DNA of 64,000 bases from Streptomyces wuyuanensis (GTDB lineage Bacteria; Actinomycetota; Actinomycetes; Streptomycetales; Streptomycetaceae): contig NZ_FNHI01000004.1 in NCBI RefSeq assembly GCF_900103455.1, positions 1-64,000 of the forward strand. Direction: 5' to 3'. A program made the position numbers and the translations under genes. A model generated the notes under the pieces. That model ran no database searches, was not told the DNA's origin, and worked only from the letters and a program-made list of their open reading frames with translations. Below are positions 16,586 to 25,166 of this stretch, piece by piece (position 1 is the first letter of the stretch; every line of letters begins with the position of its first letter).

Positions 16586-17800
16586 ATGAGCGCATCGCAG
16601 CCCCCGCAGACGCCCGACTTCCCCACCCTGCTGGTGAAGATCTTCGGGAAGGACCGTCCCGGCATCACGGCCGGGCTCTTCGACACTCTCGCCGCCTTCT
16701 CCGTCGACGTCGTCGACATCGAGCAGGTCGTCACGCGGGGACGCATCACCCTGTGCGCACTCGTCACCGAGCCGACTGCCGGCACCGAGGGCGAGCTGCG
16801 TGCCACCGTGCACAGCTGGGCCGAGTCGCTGAAGCTCCAGGCCGAGATCATCTCGGGTCTCGGCGACAACCGGCCCCGGGGCAGCGGGCGTTCGCACGTG
16901 ACCGTGCTCGGGCATCCGCTCACCGCGGAGTCCACGGCCGCCATAGCGGCCAGGATCACGGGCACGGGCGGCAACATCGACCGTATCCACCGGCTCGCCA
17001 AGTACCCGGTCACCGCAGTGGAGTTCGCGGTCTCGGGCTGTGAGACCGAGCCTCTGCGGACCGCGCTGGCGACCGAGGCGGCGGAGATCGGGGTGGACGT
17101 CGCGGTCGTCTCGGCCGGACTGCACCGCCGGGCGCAGCGCCTGGTGGTGATGGACGTCGACTCGACGCTGATCACCGACGAGGTCATCGAGCTCTTCGCC
17201 GCGCACGCGGGCTGCGAGGCGGAGGTCGCGGAGGTCACGGCGGCCGCGATGCGCGGGGAACTGGACTTCGAGCAGTCGCTGCACGCCCGGGTCGCGCTGC
17301 TGGCGGGCCTGGACGCGTCGGTGGTGGACAAGGTGCGCACGGAGGTGCGGCTCACCCCGGGGGCGCGCACCCTGATCCGTACGCTGAAGCGCCTCGGCTT
17401 CCAGGTCGGCGTGGTCTCGGGCGGGTTCACCCAGGTCACCGACGATCTCAAGGAGCGTCTGGGTCTCGACTTCGCCTCGGCCAACTCGCTGGAGATCGTG
17501 GACGGCAGGCTCACGGGGCGCGTGACCGGCGAGATCGTCGACCGGGCCGGCAAGGCGCGGCTGCTGCGCCGTTTCGCGGCCGAGGCCGGGGTGCCGCTCG
17601 CCCAGACCGTGGCGATCGGTGACGGCGCCAACGACCTGGACATGCTGAACGCGGCCGGTCTCGGCGTCGCCTTCAACGCCAAGCCCGTGGTGCGCAGGGC
17701 CGCCGACACCGCCGTCAACGTGCCCTTCCTCGACGCGGTGCTCTATCTGCTCGGGATCACCCGTGAAGAGGTCGAGGCCGCGGACGCGCACGAGGACTGA
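16586..17800 (+). CDS. serB: Phosphoserine phosphatase with N-terminal ACT domain
   Basis: SerB removes phosphate from phosphoserine, the last step of L-serine synthesis. The 404-residue protein starts with an ACT-type regulatory region (about 12-95: LLVKIFGKDRPGITAGLFDTLAAF) and a second ACT-like repeat (about 105-180), then the HAD domain: nucleophile motif VVMDVDSTLI, VSGGFTQV, and the distal IGDGANDLDML. The start is ATG at 16586, preceded by GGGAG; longer reading frames upstream are not family-like. It is monocistronic and ends at a 15-bp hairpin. Confidence 0.95.
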   Translation: MSASQPPQTPDFPTLLVKIFGKDRPGITAGLFDTLAAFSVDVVDIEQVVTRGRITLCALVTEPTAGTEGELRATVHSWAESLKLQAEIISGLGDNRPRGSGRSHVTVLGHPLTAESTAAIAARITGTGGNIDRIHRLAKYPVTAVEFAVSGCETEPLRTALATEAAEIGVDVAVVSAGLHRRAQRLVVMDVDSTLITDEVIELFAAHAGCEAEVAEVTAAAMRGELDFEQSLHARVALLAGLDASVVDKVRTEVRLTPGARTLIRTLKRLGFQVGVVSGGFTQVTDDLKERLGLDFASANSLEIVDGRLTGRVTGEIVDRAGKARLLRRFAAEAGVPLAQTVAIGDGANDLDMLNAAGLGVAFNAKPVVRRAADTAVNVPFLDAVLYLLGITREEVEAADAHED

Positions 17801-17877
17801 GGCCCGCTGCGCCTCCGGCGACGGGTCGGGCGCCGGTGGCCTGCGAGGCATCCGCGCGGAGGACGGCGTCGGCGGTA

Positions 17878-17920
17878 CGGAACGGCCCCGGTGCGCCGAG
17901 TGCGGACCGGGGCCGTTCCG
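17878..17920. terminator. Bidirectional terminator, serB / histidine phosphatase
   Basis: CGGAACGGCCCCGGT (17878-17892) pairs perfectly with ACCGGGGCCGTTCCG (17906-17920) around a 13-nt loop between two convergent genes. Confidence 0.8.
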
Positions 17921-17937
17921 TCGTCGGCTCGGGCCGT

Positions 17938-18456
17938 TCAGTCGTGCGGGGCCCAGTAGTCGAGGAGCGTGCCCACGCCGTGCTCGACGGTCTTCCAGGA
18001 ACCCGAGAATCCGATCACGGCGAACGCGGCGGTCGGGAAGCCGCCGCGGCTCATCCGCTGCAGGGTGTCGCCCTCCGCCTTGCCGGCGAGGGCGTCGGCG
18101 AGGGCGTGCATCCCGGGGTTGTGGCCGATGAGCAGCAGATCGTCGACCTCGTCCGGGGTCTCGTTGAGCAGCGCGAGCAGATCTCCGAGGGAGGCCTCGT
18201 AGAGCCGCTCCTCATACACGGTCCTGGGCCGCTCGGGCAACTCGTGGACCGCGAGCTTCCAGGTCTCGCGGGTCCTCGTGGCGGTCGAGCACAGGGCGAG
18301 GTCGAAGGGGATGCCGGTGTCGGCGAGCCTGCGGCCGGCGACGGGGGCGTCCATGCGGCCCCGGTCGGCGAGCGGCCGCTCGTGGTCGGACACCTGGGGC
18401 CAGTCGGCCTTCGCATGGCGGAGTAGGACGATCCTTCGCGGTGTATCGGCGCTCAT
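17938..18456 (-). CDS. SixA-like histidine phosphatase family protein
   Basis: This 172-residue protein opens with RRIVLLRHAKADWP, the RHG-type catalytic motif of the histidine (phosphoglycerate mutase) superfamily. The second catalytic His is in LLIGHNPGMHAL. SixA-type enzymes remove phosphate from phosphohistidine; here the substrate is not known. It starts with ATG at 18456 and is soluble. It lies 110 bp from the next leftward gene. Confidence 0.9.
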   Translation of the reverse strand: MSADTPRRIVLLRHAKADWPQVSDHERPLADRGRMDAPVAGRRLADTGIPFDLALCSTATRTRETWKLAVHELPERPRTVYEERLYEASLGDLLALLNETPDEVDDLLLIGHNPGMHALADALAGKAEGDTLQRMSRGGFPTAAFAVIGFSGSWKTVEHGVGTLLDYWAPHD

Positions 18457-18565
18457 GCTCCCCAGCTTCGCATGAAATCAGCCAGCAGGCGCAGGGTGTT
18501 GAGGGGTCGCCGCACGAAGGGGGAACGCGTCCGCGACGGCAGGCGGGGCGCGCGCCGCGCCCCGT

Positions 18566-18874
18566 TCAGGAGCCGGTCAGGGCCACCTGGATCCAGCCGA
18601 GGAACGCGGGCGGGGAGTGGCCCGCGGCCGCCTGCGCCTGCCCCGTTCCGGTCATGAGCAGAAGCAGAACCGAGAAGGCGATCACCGGCAGGACGACCGC
18701 CCACCACCGCAGTCCGGTGCCGACGCCACTCGGCGCGGTACCGGCGACCCGCGGCCCGGTGACGACGCCCTGCGCTCCCGCGCCGACGGCCTTCGGGCCG
18801 GTGCCGCCGCTCCTCGCCCCGGTGTCGCCGGCGGCCGCCGGGGCGCGGTGCCGGGAGTGCGTACGGGCCGACAT
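18566..18874 (-). CDS. Small single-pass membrane protein, unknown function
   Basis: This 102-residue protein has a hydrophilic, Gly/Ala/Thr-rich N-terminal half and one hydrophobic segment (WWAVVLPVIAFSVLLLLMT, about residues 57-76), followed by a short tail. The topology cannot be fixed. It is the only frame here with a sensible start and a membrane helix. I do not recognise a family. It lies upstream of the sixA-like gene in the same direction. Confidence 0.55.
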   Translation of the reverse strand: MSARTHSRHRAPAAAGDTGARSGGTGPKAVGAGAQGVVTGPRVAGTAPSGVGTGLRWWAVVLPVIAFSVLLLLMTGTGQAQAAAGHSPPAFLGWIQVALTGS

Positions 18875-19036
18875 GGCCGCCTCCGTGAGGTCCGAAGCTG
18901 GGCTCCTGCTGAGCTGCTTCCAACCTACGGATCATGGACTCGGCCGCCCATCCGGTGAGCCACCCACTTCCCCCTGACACCGGCCCCCTAGGGGACGGTG
19001 GGGAAAACCCCCGCCGCGGCTGGGGTGGCCGGGTGT

Positions 19037-19153
19037 TCAGGGGGAGGCGATCGAGGCGATGATGCCGATGATCACGGTGATGCCGATCATGGTGCCGAAG
19101 ACGAGCAGGAGCTTCTTCTGGCCGTTCGGGGGGTTCGGGTCGAGCACAGGCAT
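19037..19153 (-). CDS. 38-residue transporter-associated membrane peptide (SGM_5486-like)
   Basis: The tiny frame MPVLDPNPPNGQKKLLLV... has one membrane helix (about residues 15-37, rich in Ile/Val/Gly). I recall a named Streptomyces family, the SGM_5486 transporter-associated protein, that sits directly after CynX/NimT MFS genes. Here its ATG (19153) follows the MFS stop after 4 bp, so it is almost certainly translated by coupling. It may stabilise or modulate the permease. Confidence 0.8.
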   Translation of the reverse strand: MPVLDPNPPNGQKKLLLVFGTMIGITVIIGIIASIASP

Positions 19154-19157
19154 GGGG

Positions 19158-20495
19158 TCAGTGTCGCATCCCGGCCTCGTCCTCGATCGTGCGGTCCCGG
19201 CCCGCCAGGACGCCGGCCGCCACCTGCGGCACGATCAGCCCGGCCATCAGCGCGAGCGGCAGGTCCCAGCCGCCGCTGTGCTGGTAGAGGACGCCGACGA
19301 GGAGCGGTCCGGGAATGGAGATCAGATAACCGGTGCTCTGCGCGAAGGCGGACAGCCGGACGACCCCGGCCCCGGTGCGGGAGCGCATGCCGATCATGGT
19401 GAGGGCGAGCGGGAAGGCGCAGTTGGAGATGCCGAGCAGAAGCGCCCATGCCCAGGCTCCGGCGGCGGGAGCGAGGAAGAGGCCCGTGTAGCCGGTCAGT
19501 CCGCACAGCCCGAGCGCGAGGACGATCGGGCCCTGCGTCCTCAGCCGGGCGGCGAGCCGGGGGATCACGAAGGCGAGCGGAACGCCCATGACCATGGTCA
19601 CGGCGAGCAGCACGCCCGCGGTACCGGCCGGGACCCCGGCGTCGCGGAAGATCTGCGGCATCCAGCCCATGGTGATGTACGCGCCGGTGGCCTGGAGGCC
19701 GAAAAAGCAGGCGAGGGCCCAGGCGGTGCGGCTGCGGGCGATGCGCGCCGCGGGGGCCTGCGGCGTGCGGGCCGTGCGCGGGCCGGGGGCCTGCGGCGTG
19801 GTGCCGGGGGCGCGGGTGCCCGTCACGGTGGGCCCGGAGGCGTCCGTACCCCGGACGCGGAACAGCGGGATCCACGGCAGTACGGCGGTAGCGGCCAGCG
19901 CGGCCCAGACGGCCAGGCCCGTGCGCCAACTGCCGCCCAGCGCCTGGGTCATGGGCACGGTCGCGGCGGCCGCGACGGCGGTGCCGAGGGACAGCGCCAT
20001 GGAGTACAGACCGGTGACGCTGCCGAGGCGGTCGGGGAACCAGCGCTTGACGATCACCGGCATCAGCACATTGCTGACGGCGATGCCCATCAGGGCGAGT
20101 GCGCTGGCCGCGAGGAACGTCGCGGTGCCGCCGGCGAACGGCCGGACCGCGAGGCCCGCGGTGATGGCCACCATGCCGGCACAGACGACCGCCGCGGGCC
20201 CGAAGCGACGGGCGAGCCTGGGCGCGGCGAGCCCGAAGGCGGCGAAGCAGAGCGGGGGCACGGAGGTCAGCACTCCGGCCACGCTGCCGCTCATGTGGAG
20301 GCCGTTCTGGACCTCCTCCAGGAGGGCGCCGAGGCTGGTGATGGCGGGCCGGAGGTTGAGAGCGGCGAGCACGAGACCGGCGAGGACGAGCCGGAGGACC
20401 CAGGCCGGAGGTTTTCCGGCCGGGGACGCGGAAGAATCGGCTGATGTACGGACCGCCGTGGCGGCGGGGTTCAGGGTCTGGGTCTCGTCCGGCAT
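19158..20495 (-). CDS. MFS permease of the CynX/NimT type
   Basis: This 445-residue permease has 12 predicted membrane helices, with family motifs LNLRPAITSLGALLEEVQ after helix 1 and LAPRLARRFGP in the loop after helix 2. Known relatives export nitroimidazole or handle cyanate; the substrate here is unknown. A basic, Pro/Thr-rich central loop separates the two halves. The start is ATG at 20495. TATGAT lies only a few bases before it (20503-20508 on the minus strand), so the mRNA may be leaderless. A GntR-family regulator is divergent across a region with a dyad operator. Confidence 0.9.
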   Translation of the reverse strand: MPDETQTLNPAATAVRTSADSSASPAGKPPAWVLRLVLAGLVLAALNLRPAITSLGALLEEVQNGLHMSGSVAGVLTSVPPLCFAAFGLAAPRLARRFGPAAVVCAGMVAITAGLAVRPFAGGTATFLAASALALMGIAVSNVLMPVIVKRWFPDRLGSVTGLYSMALSLGTAVAAAATVPMTQALGGSWRTGLAVWAALAATAVLPWIPLFRVRGTDASGPTVTGTRAPGTTPQAPGPRTARTPQAPAARIARSRTAWALACFFGLQATGAYITMGWMPQIFRDAGVPAGTAGVLLAVTMVMGVPLAFVIPRLAARLRTQGPIVLALGLCGLTGYTGLFLAPAAGAWAWALLLGISNCAFPLALTMIGMRSRTGAGVVRLSAFAQSTGYLISIPGPLLVGVLYQHSGGWDLPLALMAGLIVPQVAAGVLAGRDRTIEDEAGMRH

Positions 20496-20519
20496 GGAGC
20501 CATCATAGAATCATGGGAT

Positions 20520-20543
20520 GATTGGTTGTCCAATCTCGGACAA
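20520..20543. promoter_or_regulatory. Putative GntR/FadR operator in divergent promoter
   Basis: Two overlapping dyads are present: GATTGG-TTGT-CCAATC (20520-20535) and TTGTCC-AATCTC-GGACAA (20526-20543). The site lies 25-50 bp upstream of the MFS start and about 80 bp upstream of the regulator start. Its size suits a FadR-subfamily dimer, so it could serve as operator for both genes. Confidence 0.55.
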
Positions 20544-20622
20544 TCTCGTGGAGGCCGGGCCGCCGGAGGCCGGAACGCCGCGGGAGGCCGGGCCGTGGAC
20601 CCACACCCGGACAAGGAGCACC

Positions 20623-21297
20623 ATGGCGCTGACCTCCCCCCGGCGTTCCGCCCTCTCGGACCAGGTGATCACCGAGTTGCGGAACCAGATCACCTCGGGC
20701 GAGTGGCCGGTGGGCTCGCGGATCCCGACCGAGCCGGAACTGGTCGAGCAGCTGGGCGTCGCCCGCAACACGATCCGCGAGGCGGTCCGGGCGCTGGCGC
20801 ACAACGGGCTGCTGGACATCCGCCAGGGCTCCGGCACCTACGTGGTGGCGACGAGCGAGCTGGCCGGGGTGATGCACAGGAGGTTCGCCGACGCCGATCC
20901 CCGCCACATCGCCGAGCTGCGTTCCACGCTGGAGTCCTCGGCGGCACGGCTGGCGGCCGAGCGGCGCACCGAGAAGGACCTGAAGCAGCTGGACGCTCTG
21001 CTGGCCCGGCGGGAGGAGGCGTGGGAGTCGGGGGACGCCGAACGGTTCGTCGCCGCCGACGCCACCTTCCACCTGGCCGTGGTCGCGGCCTCCCACAACG
21101 ACGTGCTCACCGCGCTCTACGCCGACCTGGGCGATCTGCTGCGCGACTGGCTGCGGGACGACGTGGGCGGGGAGCTGCGCCCCGAGAACCACATGGACCA
21201 CGGCCGGCTGCTGGAGGCGATCCGCGCCCGCGACGGCGCGACGGCGGCCGCGGAGGCGGCGAGCTATCCGTTCCTGTGCCTGCGCGGCGGGGTGTGA
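20623..21297 (+). CDS. GntR-family regulator, FadR subfamily (FCD domain)
   Basis: This 224-residue regulator has a winged helix-turn-helix (about 10-75: LSDQVITELRNQITSGEWPVGSRIPTEPELVEQLGVARNTIREAVRALAHNGLLDIRQGSGTYV) and an all-helical FCD effector domain with the metal-ligand pattern (DATFHLAVVAASHN, HMDHGRLLEAI). FCD domains bind small organic acids. The start is ATG at 20623, six bases after AAGGAG. The divergent MFS gene is the probable target. Confidence 0.92.
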   Translation: MALTSPRRSALSDQVITELRNQITSGEWPVGSRIPTEPELVEQLGVARNTIREAVRALAHNGLLDIRQGSGTYVVATSELAGVMHRRFADADPRHIAELRSTLESSAARLAAERRTEKDLKQLDALLARREEAWESGDAERFVAADATFHLAVVAASHNDVLTALYADLGDLLRDWLRDDVGGELRPENHMDHGRLLEAIRARDGATAAAEAASYPFLCLRGGV

Positions 21298-21307
21298 GCG
21301 GTACGCG

Positions 21308-21343
21308 GTGCCCGCGGGTTCCCGGGCGGACCGGCCCGGGCAC
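21308..21343. terminator. Weak terminator-like hairpin after GntR gene
   Basis: GTGCCCG (21308-21314) pairs with CGGGCAC (21337-21343), with an outer GTAC/GTAC pair. It lies between convergent genes; the loop is long. Confidence 0.35.
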
Positions 21344-21408
21344 GCGGGGTACGAGGGGTGCGCGCGGCCCGCAGCGCCCCTGGCCCGCCGCCGCTCACCG
21401 CGGACGCC

Positions 21409-21747
21409 TCAGCGGCGCAGATGGCTCACCCACACGCTGCGTATCTCCTTCCAGCAGCGTTCGCTGAGTGTGGCGCGGCCGGTCGGGCCGAGGTCGACGG
21501 GCGTGCTGTCCGCGTCCACGTCCCACCAGCGCTCGCACTCGACGTGGAGCTGCACCCGGTCGGTGTCCAGGTACGGGTTGTGGCAGTGGGCCGTGGCCCT
21601 GGAGCCCTCGATGTAGACGCTGCACGCGGCCCCGAAGGGCCGCGGCGCGGGCTCGCCCGGCTGCTCGGAGACAGCCGCCGTGGAGGCGGGCCACACCAGG
21701 ACCCCGAGCACCCCGAGCAGGGACGCGGATCGCAACGACGTACGCAC
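21409..21747 (-). CDS. Small secreted protein with four cysteines
   Basis: The mature protein is about 85 residues after a signal peptide (RTSLRSASLLGVLGVLVWPASTAAVS). Four cysteines (AACSV, AHCHN, VECERWW, ERCWK) suggest two disulfides, so it probably acts outside the cell. The start is GTG at 21747, eight bases after GAGGAGG; a longer frame exists but has no ribosome site. I do not recognise the family. Confidence 0.75.
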   Translation of the reverse strand: MRTSLRSASLLGVLGVLVWPASTAAVSEQPGEPAPRPFGAACSVYIEGSRATAHCHNPYLDTDRVQLHVECERWWDVDADSTPVDLGPTGRATLSERCWKEIRSVWVSHLRR

Positions 21748-21866
21748 AACCAGGACCTCCTCGGCCGTACTGCGGCTTGCGCCGCTGCTGCACCACAAGG
21801 GAGGGATTGCCTCTCCAGGGTCCCCCGGACGGGTGCCTGCCCGCCCGCTGCATTGACCCGAACGGG

Positions 21867-21909
21867 CGATGCCCCGGCCCTCCGCACACAGCGGGTGACC
21901 GGGGCATCG
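21867..21909 (-). terminator. Terminator of fabG-fabI operon
   Basis: CGATGCCCCGG (21867-21877) pairs perfectly with CCGGGGCATCG (21899-21909), and an inner CCGC/GCGG helix shortens the loop. It lies 40 bp after the fabI stop. Confidence 0.75.
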
Positions 21910-21948
21910 AAAGCGACCAGGTGACGGCCGCCCGTGGGTTACGTTGCG

Positions 21949-22719
21949 TTACGCACCCATCATGTGCACGCCGCCGTCGACGTGGATGATCTCGCCCGTG
22001 GTCTTCGGGAACCAGTCGGACAGCAGGGCGACGATGCCGCGGCCGGTGGGCTCCGGGTCGGACATGTCCCACTCCAGCGGGGAGCGGTGGTTCCACACGT
22101 CCGCGAGGTCGCTGAAGCCGGGGATGGACTTCGCGGCCATCGAGCCGAGCGGGCCCGCCGAGATCAGGTTGCAGCGGACGTTCTGCTTGCCCAGGTCACG
22201 CGCGACGTAGCGGGAGGTGGCCTCCAACGCGGCCTTCGCCGGACCCATCCAGTCGTACTGCGGCCAGGCGAACTGGGCGTCGAAGGTCAGACCGACCACC
22301 GAGGCGCCCTCCTGCGGGAACAGCGGCAGGCAGGCCATGGTGAGCGACTTCAGCGAGAACGCCGAGACGTGCATCGCGGTCGAGACCGACTCGAACGGCG
22401 TGTTCAGGAAGTTGCCGCCGAGCGCGTCCTGCGGGGCGAAGCCGATGGAGTGGACGACTCCGTCCAGGCCGCCGAGCTCGTCGCGCACGATCTGCTCCAG
22501 GCGCCCGAGGTGCTCGTCGTTGGTGACGTCGAGCTCGATGACCTTGGTCGGCTTCGGGAGCTTCCTGGCGATGCGCTCGGTCAGGGTGGGCCGTGGGAAG
22601 GCCGTCAGGATGATCTCCGCACCCTGCTCCTGGGCCAGCTTCGCGGCGTGGAAGGCGATGGACGACTCCATCAGCACCCCGGTGACGAGGATGCGCTTGC
22701 CGGCGAGGATTCCACTCAT
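21949..22719 (-). CDS. fabI: Enoyl-ACP reductase (FabI/InhA)
   Basis: FabI carries out the last reduction in each round of type II fatty acid synthesis, using NADH. The 256-residue protein has the family cofactor motif ILVTGVLMESSIAFHAAKLAQEQGAEI, and the catalytic pattern with Tyr and Lys spaced YDWMGPAKAALEA (Tyr-x6-Lys), as in InhA. ISAGPLGSMAAKSIPGF is the substrate-loop region. The start is ATG at 22719, four bases after the fabG stop, giving tight coupling. It is a target class for diazaborine, triclosan and isoniazid-type inhibitors. Confidence 0.95.
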   Translation of the reverse strand: MSGILAGKRILVTGVLMESSIAFHAAKLAQEQGAEIILTAFPRPTLTERIARKLPKPTKVIELDVTNDEHLGRLEQIVRDELGGLDGVVHSIGFAPQDALGGNFLNTPFESVSTAMHVSAFSLKSLTMACLPLFPQEGASVVGLTFDAQFAWPQYDWMGPAKAALEATSRYVARDLGKQNVRCNLISAGPLGSMAAKSIPGFSDLADVWNHRSPLEWDMSDPEPTGRGIVALLSDWFPKTTGEIIHVDGGVHMMGA

Positions 22720-22723
22720 GTGA

Positions 22724-23443
22724 TCAGTGACCCATGCCCAATCCGCCGTCAACCGGGATGACGGCTCCAGTGATGTACGAGGCGTCGTCGGAGGCGAGGA
22801 ACTTCACCGCGGCGGCGATCTCCTCCGGCTTGGCATAACGGCCGAGCGGCACCTGGGAGACGATGCCCGAGCGCTGCTCGTCGTTGAGCACCTTGGTCAT
22901 GTCGGTGTCGACGAAGCCGGGCGCGACGACGTTGAAGGTGATGTTCCGCGAGCCGAGTTCGCGGGCGAGGGAGCGGGCGAAGCCGACGAGGCCGGCCTTG
23001 GAGGCGGCGTAGTTGGCCTGGCCCGCGGAACCGAGCAGCCCGACCACGGAGGAGATCAGGACGACGCGACCCTTCCTGGCGCGCAGCATGCCGCGGTTGG
23101 CGCGCTTGACGACCCGGAAGGTGCCGGTGAGGTTGGTGTCGAGGACGGAGACGAAGTCCTCCTCGGACATGCGCATCAGCAGCTGGTCCTTGGTGACGCC
23201 GGCGTTGGCGACCAGCACCTCGACGGGACCGTGCTTGTCCTCGATCTCCTTGTAGGCCTGCTCCACCTGTTCGGCGTCGGTGATGTCGCAGCGGACCGGG
23301 AGGCAGCCCAGCTCTGCCAGCTCCTTGGGGGGCTCGCCCGAGCGGTACGTGATCGCGACCTTGTCTCCGGCCTCGGCGAAAGCGCGGGCGATGGCGAGGC
23401 CGATGCCCCGGTTTCCTCCGGTGACGAGAACCGAGCGGCTCAA
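22724..23443 (-). CDS. fabG: 3-oxoacyl-ACP reductase (FabG)
   Basis: FabG reduces beta-ketoacyl-ACP with NADPH, the step two before FabI in the same cycle. The 239-residue SDR has VTGGNRGIGLAIA, NAGV, and the catalytic Ser and YxxxK in LISSVVGLLGSAGQANYAASKAGL. The start is TTG at 23443, preceded by AAAGGGTGATCC; no ATG or GTG fits the family N-terminus. This pairing of FabG with an InhA-type reductase is shared with mycobacteria (mabA-inhA). Confidence 0.95.
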   Translation of the reverse strand: MSRSVLVTGGNRGIGLAIARAFAEAGDKVAITYRSGEPPKELAELGCLPVRCDITDAEQVEQAYKEIEDKHGPVEVLVANAGVTKDQLLMRMSEEDFVSVLDTNLTGTFRVVKRANRGMLRARKGRVVLISSVVGLLGSAGQANYAASKAGLVGFARSLARELGSRNITFNVVAPGFVDTDMTKVLNDEQRSGIVSQVPLGRYAKPEEIAAAVKFLASDDASYITGAVIPVDGGLGMGH

Positions 23444-23642
23444 CGGATCACCCTTTCGATAGCGGTCTGATACTGCGAAAACCTATCGGTACCGCCCTCT
23501 GTGCAGGGGATCGACCCCTGACAGTGGCGTCACGGATGCGCTGTCGGGTCCCTACAGAAAGCGGTAGGCAGCGGGCAGCCGGGCGCGACATGATCGGGGC
23601 GACCGGTCCTGCCGACGGGTTCCACCATGACAGGAGACATTC

Positions 23643-25166
23643 GTGGCTCATTCCATCGACGAAGCCTTCACGGCCTTGCCGCTGCGGGCGCTCGCCGACG
23701 CGGCGCTCGCGCGGGCGCGCGTGCTCGGCGCCGAGCACGCCGACTTCCGGCTGGAGCGGGTGCGCAGCGCGGCGTGGCGGCTGCGCGACGCGAAGCCGGC
23801 CGGCTCGTCCGACACCACCGACCTGGGATACGCGGTGCGGGTGGTGCACGGCGGGGCCTGGGGATTCGCTTCCGGCGTCGATCTGACCATGGACGGCGCC
23901 GCCAGGGTGGCGGGCCAGGCCGTGGCGCTGGCGAAGCTGTCGGCGAAGGTGATCGCGGCCGCCGGCTCCGACGAGAGGGTCGAGCTGGCCGACGAGCCGG
24001 TGCACGAGGACCGCACCTGGATCTCCTCGTACGAGACCGACCCGTTCGACGTCCCGGACGCGGAGAAGTCCGCGCTGCTGGCGGACTGGAGCGCGCGGCT
24101 GCTGCGGGCGGACGGCGTGGCGCACGTGGACGCATCCCTGCTGACCGTGCACGAGAACAAGTTCTACGCGGACACCGCGGGCACGGTCACCACGCAGCAG
24201 CGGGTCCGGCTGCATCCGCAGCTCACGGCGGTCGCCGTGGACGAGACGACCGGCGAGTTCGACTCCATGCGCACCATCGCGCCGCCGGTGGGCCGCGGCT
24301 GGGAGTACCTGACCGGCACCGGCTGGGACTGGGACTCGGAGCTGGAGGAGATCCCGGAACTGCTGGGCGCCAAGATGCGCGCGCCGAGCGTCGAGGCGGG
24401 GACGTACGACCTGGTCGTGGACCCGTCGAACCTGTGGCTGACGATCCACGAGTCGATCGGGCATGCCACCGAGCTGGACCGGGCGCTGGGCTACGAGGCG
24501 GCGTACGCGGGCACGTCCTTCGCGACCTTCGACAAGCTCGGGAAGCTGCGCTACGGCTCGACGGTGATGAACGTGACCGGGGACCGGACCGCGGAGCACG
24601 GGCTGGCGACGATCGGTTACGACGACGAGGGCGTCGCGTCCCAGAGCTGGGACCTGGTGAAGGACGGCACGCTCGTCGGCTACCAGCTCGACCGCCGGAT
24701 CGCGCGCCTCACGGGCCTCGGCCGCTCCAACGGCTGCGCCTTCGCGGACTCGCCCTCGCACGTGCCGGTGCAGCGGATGGCGAACGTGTCGCTCCGCCCC
24801 GAACCGGGCGGACTCTCCACCGAGGACCTGATCGGCGGGGTGGAGCGCGGCATCTACGTCGTCGGCGACCGGTCCTGGTCGATCGACATGCAGCGGTACA
24901 ACTTCCAGTTCACCGGCCAGCGCTTCTACCGGATCGAGAACGGCCGGCTGACCGGGCAGCTGCGCGACGTCGCCTACCAGGCGACGACGACCGATTTCTG
25001 GGGCTCGCTGGAGAAGGTCGGGGGTCCGCAGACGTATGTCCTGGGAGGCGCCTTCAACTGCGGCAAGGCCCAGCCGGGCCAGGTCGCGGCCGTCTCGCAC
25101 GGCTGCCCGTCCGCGCTGTTCCGCGGCGTCAACATCTTGAACACCACCCAGGAGGCCGGTCGATGA
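23643..25166 (+). CDS. tldD: TldD-family metalloprotease subunit
   Basis: TldD and TldE form a heterodimeric zinc protease that degrades unfolded peptides and in some bacteria matures peptide antibiotics or CcdA. This 507-residue protein carries the zinc motif HESIGHATELD (HExxxH plus later ligand) near residue 277, and the C-terminal FNCGKAQPGQ region. The start is GTG at 23643, close to GGAGAC. It overlaps the tldE start by four bases (ATGA). No ribosomally made peptide precursor was seen nearby. Confidence 0.93.
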   Translation: MAHSIDEAFTALPLRALADAALARARVLGAEHADFRLERVRSAAWRLRDAKPAGSSDTTDLGYAVRVVHGGAWGFASGVDLTMDGAARVAGQAVALAKLSAKVIAAAGSDERVELADEPVHEDRTWISSYETDPFDVPDAEKSALLADWSARLLRADGVAHVDASLLTVHENKFYADTAGTVTTQQRVRLHPQLTAVAVDETTGEFDSMRTIAPPVGRGWEYLTGTGWDWDSELEEIPELLGAKMRAPSVEAGTYDLVVDPSNLWLTIHESIGHATELDRALGYEAAYAGTSFATFDKLGKLRYGSTVMNVTGDRTAEHGLATIGYDDEGVASQSWDLVKDGTLVGYQLDRRIARLTGLGRSNGCAFADSPSHVPVQRMANVSLRPEPGGLSTEDLIGGVERGIYVVGDRSWSIDMQRYNFQFTGQRFYRIENGRLTGQLRDVAYQATTTDFWGSLEKVGGPQTYVLGGAFNCGKAQPGQVAAVSHGCPSALFRGVNILNTTQEAGR

